A stretch of 7,791 nucleotides of DNA, taken from CBFGRU01 sp965651255. Lineage in GTDB: Bacteria; Planctomycetota; Phycisphaerae; Phycisphaerales; SM1A02. The DNA lies in the NCBI GenBank assembly GCA_965651255.1, contig CBFGRU010000152.1, forward strand, positions 1 to 7,791. Reading direction: 5' to 3'. Positions 1 to 5,935 of this stretch are shown here, piece by piece. How positions within the stretch are numbered: the first letter of the stretch is position 1; every line of letters starts with the position of its first letter. The notes beneath the pieces were generated by a model. It saw nothing but the letters and a program-made list of their open reading frames with translations, ran no database searches and was not told where the DNA came from. Both the position numbers and the translations under genes were made by a program.

Positions 1-40
1 CACGCGCCGAACATCGAGAGGTTTTCTACGGAGCAGGTTT

Positions 41-53
41 GACCCCTTTTCTG
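41..53 (+). repeat. Left copy of imperfect inverted repeat flanking the orphan gene
   Basis: GACCCCTTTTCTG at this position is the reverse complement, with one mismatch (12 of 13), of CAGATAAGGGGTC at 872-884. The two copies face each other across the orphan gene at 74-823. A second GACCC follows 12 bases after the first, at 53-57. The sequence shows the pairing directly; a role as a transposon end or repeat-family boundary is inference. No target-site duplication is visible just outside the pair. Confidence 0.5.
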
Positions 54-73
54 ACCCGGAGGAGGTTCAGACA

Positions 74-823
74 ATGACTATTTCACGCCGTTCAATGATA
101 GGCGGACTAACAACGGCAATCGCTTGGCCGCTCCTGCAACAAGATAGAACCACCCCTGACGATCCTCCCAAGGACATCAATATTGCGCTTGATGAGAACA
201 AGTGGACCGCATGGGAACGATATGACGGCGCAATTGAGCATATAGGCCGACTTCCCAAGTGGCCCAGGGCACGAGATTTCTCAGCCGAAGAATGGAATAA
301 GTACATCGCTGCAGCAATATGGCTCCAAAAGTCACGTCCCGCCTGCGTTGAAGCACTGACCATCTTAGCCATGCTAACTAGCTTACACTACGAACCGGCC
401 ACCTCACGCCTAGAGCCCTGGAGAGATACTGACGATCTAGTGCATATGAACCGGATAACGCTTGACGAAGTCATCGGATGTAAATTGATGTTGCTTTTTC
501 GTCTCATGTTTATGATTCCCATGCCAGAACGAGCCGTGGAGTTTCGCAAATCCGGATTTGGAATTTATGGATGCGCGAATTACCCTGCAGAACCACTCGA
601 GGAAGGGTTTGGGCATCCATACGAATTTATAACATCGCCTGTTTACTGGGAGCATAATCGTCCCCGGTTAACTGCAGGATCAAGTATTCGAGAGCCAGGA
701 GGGATCGTATCAGACTATCAGCCACAAATTGAATATCGATACTTGTGCAGCCATTTCTCCTACCGGAACGGCCTTGGCGAATTGCTAAGAAAGGATACGT
801 TGATTGATCATCCATTGCGATAG
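74..823 (+). CDS. Orphan exported protein with twin-arginine-type N-terminus, function unknown
   Basis: I do not recognise the family. The ATG start is supported by a strong Shine-Dalgarno sequence, GGAGGAGG at 58-65, eight bases upstream. The N-terminus carries SRRSMIGG at residues 4-11, close to the twin-arginine consensus S-R-R-x-F-L-K, followed by a short hydrophobic stretch to about residue 21. This suggests folded export through Tat, although no clean A-x-A cleavage site is seen. The rest is soluble in character, with many Trp, Tyr, Arg and Glu residues. A hydrophobic helix near residues 130-150 (GCKLMLLFRLMFMIP) and four cysteines (91, 136, 167, 225) show no known metal-site spacing. 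Codon use is AT-richer than in the genes to the right, with AGA and ATA codons present. The gene stands alone, with no partner on its strand and inverted repeats on both sides, which hints at horizontal acquisition. That this is a real gene is likely; its job is unknown. Confidence 0.75.
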   Translation: MTISRRSMIGGLTTAIAWPLLQQDRTTPDDPPKDINIALDENKWTAWERYDGAIEHIGRLPKWPRARDFSAEEWNKYIAAAIWLQKSRPACVEALTILAMLTSLHYEPATSRLEPWRDTDDLVHMNRITLDEVIGCKLMLLFRLMFMIPMPERAVEFRKSGFGIYGCANYPAEPLEEGFGHPYEFITSPVYWEHNRPRLTAGSSIREPGGIVSDYQPQIEYRYLCSHFSYRNGLGELLRKDTLIDHPLR

Positions 824-853
824 CCGGCGCTGGATAGCCGACTCGGGACAGAA

Positions 854-879
854 AGGAGCAGATAAGAGGAGCAGATAAG
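854..879 (+). repeat. Tandem 13-bp repeat, two exact copies
   Basis: AGGAGCAGATAAG occurs at 854-866 and again at 867-879 with no gap. The second copy runs straight into GGGTC, so the end of the tandem overlaps the right inverted repeat at 872-884. The core GGAGCAG also occurs at 30-36, immediately before the left inverted repeat. This suggests that both borders of the orphan-gene segment derive from one repeat family. Function unknown. Confidence 0.6.
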
Positions 880-884
880 GGGTC
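872..884 (-). repeat. Right copy of imperfect inverted repeat flanking the orphan gene
   Basis: CAGATAAGGGGTC pairs with GACCCCTTTTCTG at 41-53 (12 of 13 bases). It lies 49 bases after the stop codon of the orphan gene. Together the copies bound a segment of about 844 bases holding a single complete gene that is not a recognisable transposase. Confidence 0.5.
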
Positions 885-948
885 GGAAGTCTTTTGTGGC
901 CTTCTCGCCGGATGATTCGTGGGCGCAGTGGTGTGCGTGCTGGTGGTG

Positions 949-985
949 GATTCGGTGGCTCCCCGCGTTCGCGGGGATGACGTGA
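949..985. repeat. REP-like extragenic palindrome
   Basis: The core CCCCGC-GTTC-GCGGGG at 961-976 is a perfect six-base-pair stem with a four-base loop, or seven pairs with a two-base loop, closed by one more T-A pair. It is followed by ATGACG. Read on the - strand this gives CGTCATCCCCGCGAACGCGG, the style of interspersed palindrome common between genes in many GC-rich bacteria, often mistranslated as a peptide containing VIPANAG. No T-run follows on either side, so it is not a standard intrinsic terminator. Only one copy is in the window, so membership in a repeat family is inferred from resemblance. Confidence 0.5.
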
Positions 986-1327
986 AGGGGGGGTATGATG
1001 GCGGCCGGTGCGGTGCGCGCATGGATGGCCATGGGGGTTGCGGGCATCACATGTGGCGCGCCGATGATTGGTTCTGGCGTGCGCGCGGGGGTGGTCAGTG
1101 TTGTCGTTTATGGCAAGCGTGGCGGATTCGTGCGCACGGGGCGGAGCGTCCGAAACGGGTTATTGATGGCCGCGGTTGGTGTCCAAAACTGTCAAAACGT
1201 GTCGCGCGGTGCGCCTGATAGCAGGATTTTGGCCGAAATTGGGAGGTGTGAAACCATCGCGCCCGAATCTCGGAGAATTGGTGAAAATCTGCGAGAATCA
1301 CCGCGAAAGCGCAATCGGGTGCCATGG

Positions 1328-1344
1328 CGCGGCGATGGGCCGCG
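1328..1344 (-). terminator. Weak stem-loop just downstream of the SWIM gene
   Basis: CGCGGC and GCCGCG pair perfectly around a five-base loop, 17 bases past the stop codon of the SWIM gene on the - strand. No U-tract follows, so a Rho-independent terminator is not shown. It could instead protect the mRNA 3' end or be chance in GC-rich DNA. Confidence 0.2.
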
Positions 1345-1361
1345 TCGAACTGCGTATTGCT

Positions 1362-2306
1362 TCAGGGTGCTTCTTCGGGGAGGTGATCTTCGGCCGGCGT
1401 GATCGTGGAGGTGTTGGCGGGACCTTCATCGCGGAGGTCGCGTGCGGCCTGGGAGACTTCGTCGTAGACACTGGCGAGCAGGCCGACGATGGGGAAGCGG
1501 CCGGTGAGTGGTGAGGGGCCGAGCCGTCGCAGGAGCGCGTGCGCGGCGTGGGATTGGTGGAGTGATGATTGGTCTGGTGGCGGCGGTACGGACCAGAACG
1601 TATCCAGTTCTGCTTCGAGCGGCGGCGATGGCCTTCGCGCGCCGGGGATGAAGGGATCGAGATGAGCGGAAGCGAAGCCGCGGGTGCTGGCAGCGCGGTG
1701 TCGGGTGAGGCGTTCGAGGAGCATGTCGCAGGAGAGCCCGCGAAGGAGGAAGAGGTCGGTGGGTTTCTTCAGGAGGTGTTCTGCGAGCAGGTAGAGGAGG
1801 GTTGCAGCGTGTTTGCATGGACCGCGCGCCTGACATTCGCAGCGGATGATGACTTCTCGCGCATCGCGGGGCACGAGCGGAAGGGTGAGCCGTTCGAGCA
1901 GTTCGCGGAGTGGCGGAGGCAGTTCACCGGTGGGGAGTGTGGCAGCGAAAACGGCTTGTTCGGCCATGGCCGTAATGAGGCGTTCCCACTCGGTACCGGT
2001 GAACGCGCGAAACTCGATGCTTAGGGTATAGGGAGCGCGCCGGCGCCCCTGGATGGCGGCTTCGGCGATTCCTTCGGAAAGTGACCAGCGCACGGTCTGC
2101 CCGCTGGCTGCGTAGGCGAGTGCTTCTTCTCGGCGATCGGCGGGGAAGAGATGTTCAGCAAGGGCGAGCAGTTCCGATGATGGCCAGCTCGCTTCCAATT
2201 GGTCGATTTCACAAGTGAGTTTGTGACCGCCGCGGACCCGACGTGGATTTGCAGGAGTGGTATCGCGTTCGTTGCGCCGATAGGGCGGGCGTTGCTCGGT
2301 GCTCAC
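1362..2306 (-). CDS. SWIM zinc-finger protein, partner of the SNF2 helicase
   Basis: This 314-residue protein carries a SWIM-type zinc site: CECQARGPCKH gives Cys156, Cys158, Cys164 and His166, matching C-x-C-x(n)-C-x-H, followed by a hydrophobic helix (AATLLYLLAEHL). Residues about 65-125 (AYAASGQTVRWSLSEGIAEA, then an IQGRR-x-PY stretch and TEWERLITAMAEQAVFAA) fit the N-terminal part of the bacterial SWIM proteins encoded beside SNF2 ATPases. The LLRGL segment near 187-191 also fits. SWIM modules bind zinc and are thought to contact DNA or partner proteins; no enzymatic motif is seen. The start is GTG, overlapping the helicase stop as GTGA (2303-2306). It is preceded six bases upstream by GGAGGT (2313-2318 on the complement), inside the last helicase codons, so translational coupling is expected. 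The C-terminal 25 residues are acidic and low in complexity. The family call is firm; the exact cellular role is unknown. Confidence 0.88.
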   Translation of the reverse strand: MSTEQRPPYRRNERDTTPANPRRVRGGHKLTCEIDQLEASWPSSELLALAEHLFPADRREEALAYAASGQTVRWSLSEGIAEAAIQGRRRAPYTLSIEFRAFTGTEWERLITAMAEQAVFAATLPTGELPPPLRELLERLTLPLVPRDAREVIIRCECQARGPCKHAATLLYLLAEHLLKKPTDLFLLRGLSCDMLLERLTRHRAASTRGFASAHLDPFIPGARRPSPPLEAELDTFWSVPPPPDQSSLHQSHAAHALLRRLGPSPLTGRFPIVGLLASVYDEVSQAARDLRDEGPANTSTITPAEDHLPEEAP

Positions 2307-5300
2307 GCTTCGACCTCCATGACGTTCTGCCGGAGACTGAGCAGTTCGCGCAGCTGATTAGACGAAAGCTCGGTGAGCCACGTTTCGCCGGTGCCGACGA
2401 TGCGTTCGGCGAGTTCGGTTTTCTGTTCGAGCATTTCGTCAATGCGTTCTTCGAGGGTGCCGCGTGATATGAGTTTGTGCACGTGGACGGAGCGTTTCTG
2501 TCCGATGCGGAAGGCGCGATCGGTGGCCTGACTTTCGACGGCGGGGTTCCACCAGCGATCGAAGTGAAACACGTGGTTCGCCGCGGTGAGGTTCAGGCCG
2601 ACACCGCCCGCGCGAAGCGAGAGAATGAAGATCGGCGCAGTGCGATCATCGCTCTGAAAGCGTTCGATCAGTTCATCGCGCTTGTTGCGTGGTGTGCCGC
2701 CGTGGAGGAAAAGCGTCTGCGTGTTCAGGTTGTGGGCGATCATCGCGGCGAGCAGGTGACCCATGCGTCGGAACTGCGTGAACAGAAGCGCCTTGTCACC
2801 GGCTGCGACAACTTCTTCAAGCATCTCCATCAGGCGAATCGTCTTGCCGGAACGATTGCTCTGCGGAGGTCCGTCGGTGGCGGGTTCGTGATCGCTCTCA
2901 GCGAGATTGAGCGGATGATTGCAGATCTGCTTGAGTTTGATCAGTCCCGCCAGCACATGTCCGCGCCGCTGCGTCCCTTCGCTTGCTTCCACCGCGCGGA
3001 GCATGCCATCAACGGTTGACTGATACAGCCGCGCCTGTTCGGCAGTGAGGATCGCGTAATCCTTGGTCTGGAAGAGATCGGGCAGATCGGGTACGACATC
3101 AGGGTCAGTCTTTACCCGACGGAGAATGAACGGGCGAATGAGCGCACGGAGTGCCGCGGCGGCTGATTCATCACGCCGTCGCTCGATGGGCAGGACGAAT
3201 CGTCGTCGGAACTCACCCGCGGTACTGAGATAGCCGGGGTTGCAGAAATCGAGAATCGACCAGAGTTCACCAAGGCGATTCTCAACCGGCGTACCGGTGA
3301 GCGCGATGCGGCGATCGGTCTTGAGTGATCGAATGGCCTTCGACTGCTTGGTGGGTGGATTCTTGATGAATTGGGCTTCATCGAGGACGACACGGCGCCA
3401 CGCCACGCGACCGAGGAACTCGATATCGCGCGTGATGAGGCCGTAGGTGGTAATGACAATGTCGTGGCGTCCTGCTTCGGCCGAGAATGCTTCGCCGAGC
3501 GAACGGTCAAGCCCGTGATGAACATGTACGGTGAGATGCGGCGCGAATCGCGCAAGTTCGTTCACCCAGTTGCCCACAACTGACATCGGTGCAACCACCA
3601 GCGTGGGTGCGGTGACGGCATCGGGGCCAAGTCGCTCTCGCTCGTGAAGCAGCAGCGCAATGAGTTGAATCGTCTTGCCAAGGCCCATGTCATCGGCGAG
3701 GCACGCGCCCAGGCCGAGGCGATCAAGAAACACCAGCCAGCTCAGGCCGCGTTTCTGGTAGGGGCGCAACTGGCCATCAAGACTCGTGGGCTGTTCGACT
3801 TCAACCGAGCGAAACTCTCCCTGCCCGCCGTTGAAGAAGTCGCTGACCCACCCGTCGGCATCAATGCCGAACACCGGAAGTGAAGGCGTGTGATCGCTGA
3901 AACCGTACGCAGTGCGCAGCGCCTGCAGAACGGTCATTTCGCCACTGCTTCCGTTGTCCAGGAATCGACGCGCTGCGCTGAGGGTCTGGGGCTCGATCTC
4001 AACCCATGCGCCTTCGATCGGGACCAATGACGATTTCGACATCGACAGTTTGCGCAATGTTTCGATCGAGATCGTGCGTTCGCCGATCGCCAGTTGCCAC
4101 TGAAACTGAACGAGGGCATCGAGCCCGAGCGCACGGTCGGAATGTCCGTGGCCTGCGTGCGCCTGAGCATCATCATCGCCCAGGGCGCCGGAGTTGATGG
4201 CGAGGCGCATACCGATGCGGTGCTTCGGGTGCCGCCACCAGGCGGGGGTTTCGACTTCGATTCCTGCCTCGCGCAGCACCGGCGCATGCTCGCGCAGGAA
4301 TTCGTGCATGCGGGCGGTCGTGAGGTTCACCGCAACCGGGTGCGGTTCATCAAGAACCTCCTGCACCAGCGGGTAGATGCGCGCAGCGCGGCCTAGCTCG
4401 GTCAGCAGCAACTCCTGGGCCTGCGTACCGGCGAGCGCGGTATCAAGTGCGGCTTCACCGCCCTCCCAGATAACACTGGCCGGAATCGCCGGAGACTTGA
4501 TCAGCGTTGAACGCAGGCAGAACGACAGCCGCCACGTGACATCATCACGCACGGGTTGAAGTTCGGGCAATTCTGTGCTGGCGATCGGTTCTTCCACCCG
4601 CAAGACGAGGCGGAACGGTCGTTCGACTTCCGCATCATCCAGCCGCGCCATCCAACTTCTCACGTGTGAGAGAAGCTCCGCCGCCGCAGCGCGGTCCGCG
4701 ATTGAGACTTCGTTCCGATGGGTCAGCAGTCCGCGCAACCACAACAGGTGTTCATCCGCGGCAGCGGCCTCATCATCGACACCTTCCACTGCTTCGTGGA
4801 AGTCGCGTTCAGTCAGCCAGCGGCGAACAATCGGATCGGTCAGGCCGCGCAATGCATCTTCGATCGTCGGCCAGAGTTGGTGGTCAAACTCGCCGACGAC
4901 GGCGCGCAACACACCCGGCGCACTGGTCAGGAGTGCATCCAACTGTTCGCGCGTGCCTTCATCGTGTAACCACGGCTGCCAATAAGCCAGATACTCACCA
5001 TCGCGCGTCTGCAGCAGAGTCGGAACGAAACGCTGATCCGCCAGCAGCGCAACCAGCAGATCCGCGATCGACTGCAACAGTCGCAATCCCGCGCCGTACT
5101 CGAGATCATGCACGCGCTGGCAATCACGCAGCGTCATCAACCATTCGAGCGCGGCATCGCCCGGAATGCGCACGGTCGGCACGCGCCAGTTCATCATCGA
5201 GCCCGCCGGTGCAGATTCGCCGCTGACCATGCGCAGCAGCGAATCGCTGGGCGCTGGTTGCCCGCCTTCGCTCGGAAGACGCAGCGTGAGCGATGCTGCC

Positions 5301-5527
5301 GAATCGTTTTGGGGCGGCAGTGGTAGTGACCGATCGAGCACCGCCAGCAGCGACGCTCCACTCAAGACGAATGGATGCACGGGCGTCTGACCGTTGGAAT
5401 CGAGTTCCGCCCGGGGCGCAACCCTGTTTGCCTCGCCCTCGGCATGGTTTCGCTCGTGCCACTGTTCAACTGACTCAGCCCAGAGATGTAGCGATTGGTC
5501 AGCCCAGTTGGCGTGCAGAATCAGCAT
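2303..5527 (-). CDS. SNF2-family DEAQ-box helicase/ATPase (SWI2/SNF2 type)
   Basis: A large superfamily 2 ATPase, 1074 residues from the chosen ATG. Counting from the GTG at 5560 (subtract 11 for the ATG), the motifs are: LRPYQKRGLSWL at 598-609, Walker A DDMGLGKT at 623-630, APMSVVGNW at 657-665, DEAQ at 727-730, LTGTPVENRLGELW at 754-767, FTQF at 927-930, RAGGVGLNLTAANHV at 983-997 and QATDRAFRIGQ at 1011-1021. All catalytic motifs are intact. The N-terminal half (about 1-590) is the variable bacterial SNF2-associated region, including a WW segment near 441-442 and a His/Asp-rich loop at 461-475. Such enzymes translocate on dsDNA using ATP and remodel protein-DNA complexes without necessarily unwinding. 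Start choice: the longest frame begins at GTG 5560 with AGGAG 11 bases upstream. I prefer ATG 5527 (GGAGGG 13 bases upstream), because the following MLILHANW with a nearby LHLWAES looks like the usual N-terminus of this family. The SWIM gene follows with a four-base overlap, and tRNA-Lys precedes it. Confidence 0.93.
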   Translation of the reverse strand: MLILHANWADQSLHLWAESVEQWHERNHAEGEANRVAPRAELDSNGQTPVHPFVLSGASLLAVLDRSLPLPPQNDSAASLTLRLPSEGGQPAPSDSLLRMVSGESAPAGSMMNWRVPTVRIPGDAALEWLMTLRDCQRVHDLEYGAGLRLLQSIADLLVALLADQRFVPTLLQTRDGEYLAYWQPWLHDEGTREQLDALLTSAPGVLRAVVGEFDHQLWPTIEDALRGLTDPIVRRWLTERDFHEAVEGVDDEAAAADEHLLWLRGLLTHRNEVSIADRAAAAELLSHVRSWMARLDDAEVERPFRLVLRVEEPIASTELPELQPVRDDVTWRLSFCLRSTLIKSPAIPASVIWEGGEAALDTALAGTQAQELLLTELGRAARIYPLVQEVLDEPHPVAVNLTTARMHEFLREHAPVLREAGIEVETPAWWRHPKHRIGMRLAINSGALGDDDAQAHAGHGHSDRALGLDALVQFQWQLAIGERTISIETLRKLSMSKSSLVPIEGAWVEIEPQTLSAARRFLDNGSSGEMTVLQALRTAYGFSDHTPSLPVFGIDADGWVSDFFNGGQGEFRSVEVEQPTSLDGQLRPYQKRGLSWLVFLDRLGLGACLADDMGLGKTIQLIALLLHERERLGPDAVTAPTLVVAPMSVVGNWVNELARFAPHLTVHVHHGLDRSLGEAFSAEAGRHDIVITTYGLITRDIEFLGRVAWRRVVLDEAQFIKNPPTKQSKAIRSLKTDRRIALTGTPVENRLGELWSILDFCNPGYLSTAGEFRRRFVLPIERRRDESAAAALRALIRPFILRRVKTDPDVVPDLPDLFQTKDYAILTAEQARLYQSTVDGMLRAVEASEGTQRRGHVLAGLIKLKQICNHPLNLAESDHEPATDGPPQSNRSGKTIRLMEMLEEVVAAGDKALLFTQFRRMGHLLAAMIAHNLNTQTLFLHGGTPRNKRDELIERFQSDDRTAPIFILSLRAGGVGLNLTAANHVFHFDRWWNPAVESQATDRAFRIGQKRSVHVHKLISRGTLEERIDEMLEQKTELAERIVGTGETWLTELSSNQLRELLSLRQNVMEVEA

Positions 5528-5582
5528 AACTTGACGGGCACCCTCCATGGAGCCGGCCACCGTCGCCGACGCTCCTGTGCAA

Positions 5583-5655
5583 TGATCGCGCTGGGACTCG
5601 AACCCAGGACCTACCGCTTAAAAGGCGGTTGCTCTACCGACTGAGCTACGCGATC
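5583..5655 (-). tRNA. trnK: tRNA-Lys (anticodon UUU)
   Basis: The complement folds into a complete 73-base cloverleaf. The acceptor stem GATCGCG pairs with CGCGATC (7 of 7), the D-arm is GCTC/GAGC, and the anticodon stem ACCGC/GCGGT closes the loop CTTTTAA. The anticodon is TTT (5620-5622), the variable region is AGGTC, and the T-arm CTGGG/CCCAG closes the loop TTCGAGT. The discriminator base is A, as expected for lysine. The CCA end is not encoded and must be added after transcription. A possible -10 (TATGCT on the complement of 5691-5696) lies 35 bases upstream, without a convincing -35. The 5' leader has a six-pair hairpin (TCGATC-TCCG-GATCGA, 5654-5669) that shares its last bases with the tRNA 5' end. 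The helicase gene begins 55 bases downstream (22 if GTG is used) with no terminator between, so co-transcription is possible. Confidence 0.95.
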
Positions 5656-5780
5656 GATCTCCGGATCGAACACGCGATCCAGAATCGCAAAGCATAGTCA
5701 TCACACACGGTTGCGACCATGCAGGCGGGGAGGTGGGCGGATTGCTCCGGTGTTCGTGCGCTCACCTGCTATTGTCCCTC

Positions 5781-5827
5781 AGTTCGGCTCTCTGATGACC
5801 ACAGCATGTAGACCTAGGTGCCGAACT
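5781..5827. repeat. Inverted repeat with internal palindrome in the divergent intergenic region
   Basis: AGTTCGGC (5781-5788) and GCCGAACT (5820-5827) are perfect reverse complements separated by 31 bases. The intervening stretch ends in the perfect 8-bp palindrome ACCTAGGT (5812-5819). The element lies between the divergent tRNA and secreted-protein genes, about 33 bases before the predicted -35 of the latter. A pair of regulator-binding half-sites is possible; no regulator is encoded nearby. Confidence 0.35.
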
Positions 5828-5859
5828 TGCTGAATCAGAAAATTCTTACCGGTCGGTGC

Positions 5860-5889
5860 TTGACGACCGAACGGGGGGGGGGGTAGATT
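5860..5889 (+). promoter_or_regulatory. Candidate promoter with a poly-G spacer
   Basis: TTGACG (5860-5865, five of six to the -35 consensus) is separated by 18 bases from TAGATT (5884-5889, four of six to the -10 consensus, with its first T, second A and last T conserved). The spacer ends in 11 consecutive G. An inverted repeat, TCGGT-GCTTGACG-ACCGA (5853-5870), covers the -35 and could be an operator. The predicted start of transcription near 5896 gives a leader of about 40 bases to the ATG at 5936. This is a motif match by eye; transcription is not shown. Confidence 0.45.
5873..5883 (+). repeat. Homopolymer run of 11 G
   Basis: Eleven consecutive G lie 53 bases upstream of the ATG of the secreted-protein gene, wholly inside the spacer of the candidate promoter. 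Runs of this length change by slipped-strand mispairing during replication, and are also prone to sequencing error, so the exact count should be treated with caution. Confidence 0.9.
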
Positions 5890-5896
5890 CCGGTAC

Positions 5897-5916
5897 TGCC
5901 CGGTCGCCACTGGGCA
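5897..5916 (+). promoter_or_regulatory. Stem-loop in the 5' untranslated leader
   Basis: TGCCCGGT (5897-5904) pairs with ACTGGGCA (5909-5916) over eight positions, seven Watson-Crick and one G-U, closed by the loop CGCC. It begins within a base or two of the predicted transcription start and ends nine bases before the Shine-Dalgarno region. Such 5'-terminal hairpins can protect mRNA from decay; that role is inferred from position alone. Confidence 0.4.
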
Positions 5917-5935
5917 TTTGCGAAAGGGTGGGACA

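Larger units (their letters stand above)
824..1361. other. Long intergenic region with no credible gene
   Basis: These 538 bases separate two convergent genes. Open frames exist on both strands, but none has a Shine-Dalgarno sequence, a family-like protein or sensible composition; their translations are rich in Arg, Gly and Trp, as expected of random G-rich DNA. The + strand is strongly G-rich from about 900 to 1180. What it does contain is an 8-bp direct repeat GATAGCCG at 819-826 and 833-840, a tandem 13-mer, the right inverted repeat, a REP-like palindrome near 961-976, and a small stem-loop just past the end of the SWIM gene. It looks like accumulated repeat debris. Confidence 0.6.

Noticed and set aside
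1280..1302. GGTGA/TCACC inverted repeat with GAGAAT repeats in the gene-free region
   Set aside because: Only five base pairs around a 13-base loop, with mismatches on extension; not above chance.
995..1402. Open frame of 135 codons on the + strand in the gene-free region
   Set aside because: It has no ribosome-binding site, an Arg/Gly-rich random-looking translation, and a 3' end running into the oppositely oriented SWIM gene.
1426..1836. Pro/Arg-rich open frame of 136 codons on the - strand inside the SWIM gene
   Set aside because: Composition is that of an out-of-frame reading of GC-rich DNA; the SWIM frame has the zinc motif and the coupled start.
2477..3019. Open frame of 180 codons on the + strand inside the helicase gene
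   Set aside because: It lies opposite the well-conserved C-terminal helicase motifs, which fixes the - strand as coding.
2303..5527. SNF2 helicase as part of a DISARM-type or other anti-phage cluster
   Set aside because: No methyltransferase, DUF1998, phospholipase D or nuclease gene accompanies it; the only partner is the SWIM gene, which is the common housekeeping-style arrangement.
5583..5655. Possible phage or island attachment site at the tRNA-Lys 3' end
   Set aside because: No integrase gene and no second copy of the tRNA 3' segment is visible in the window. The nearby repeat of ACGCGATC (5648-5655 and 5672-5679) matches the 5' acceptor strand and is only eight bases.
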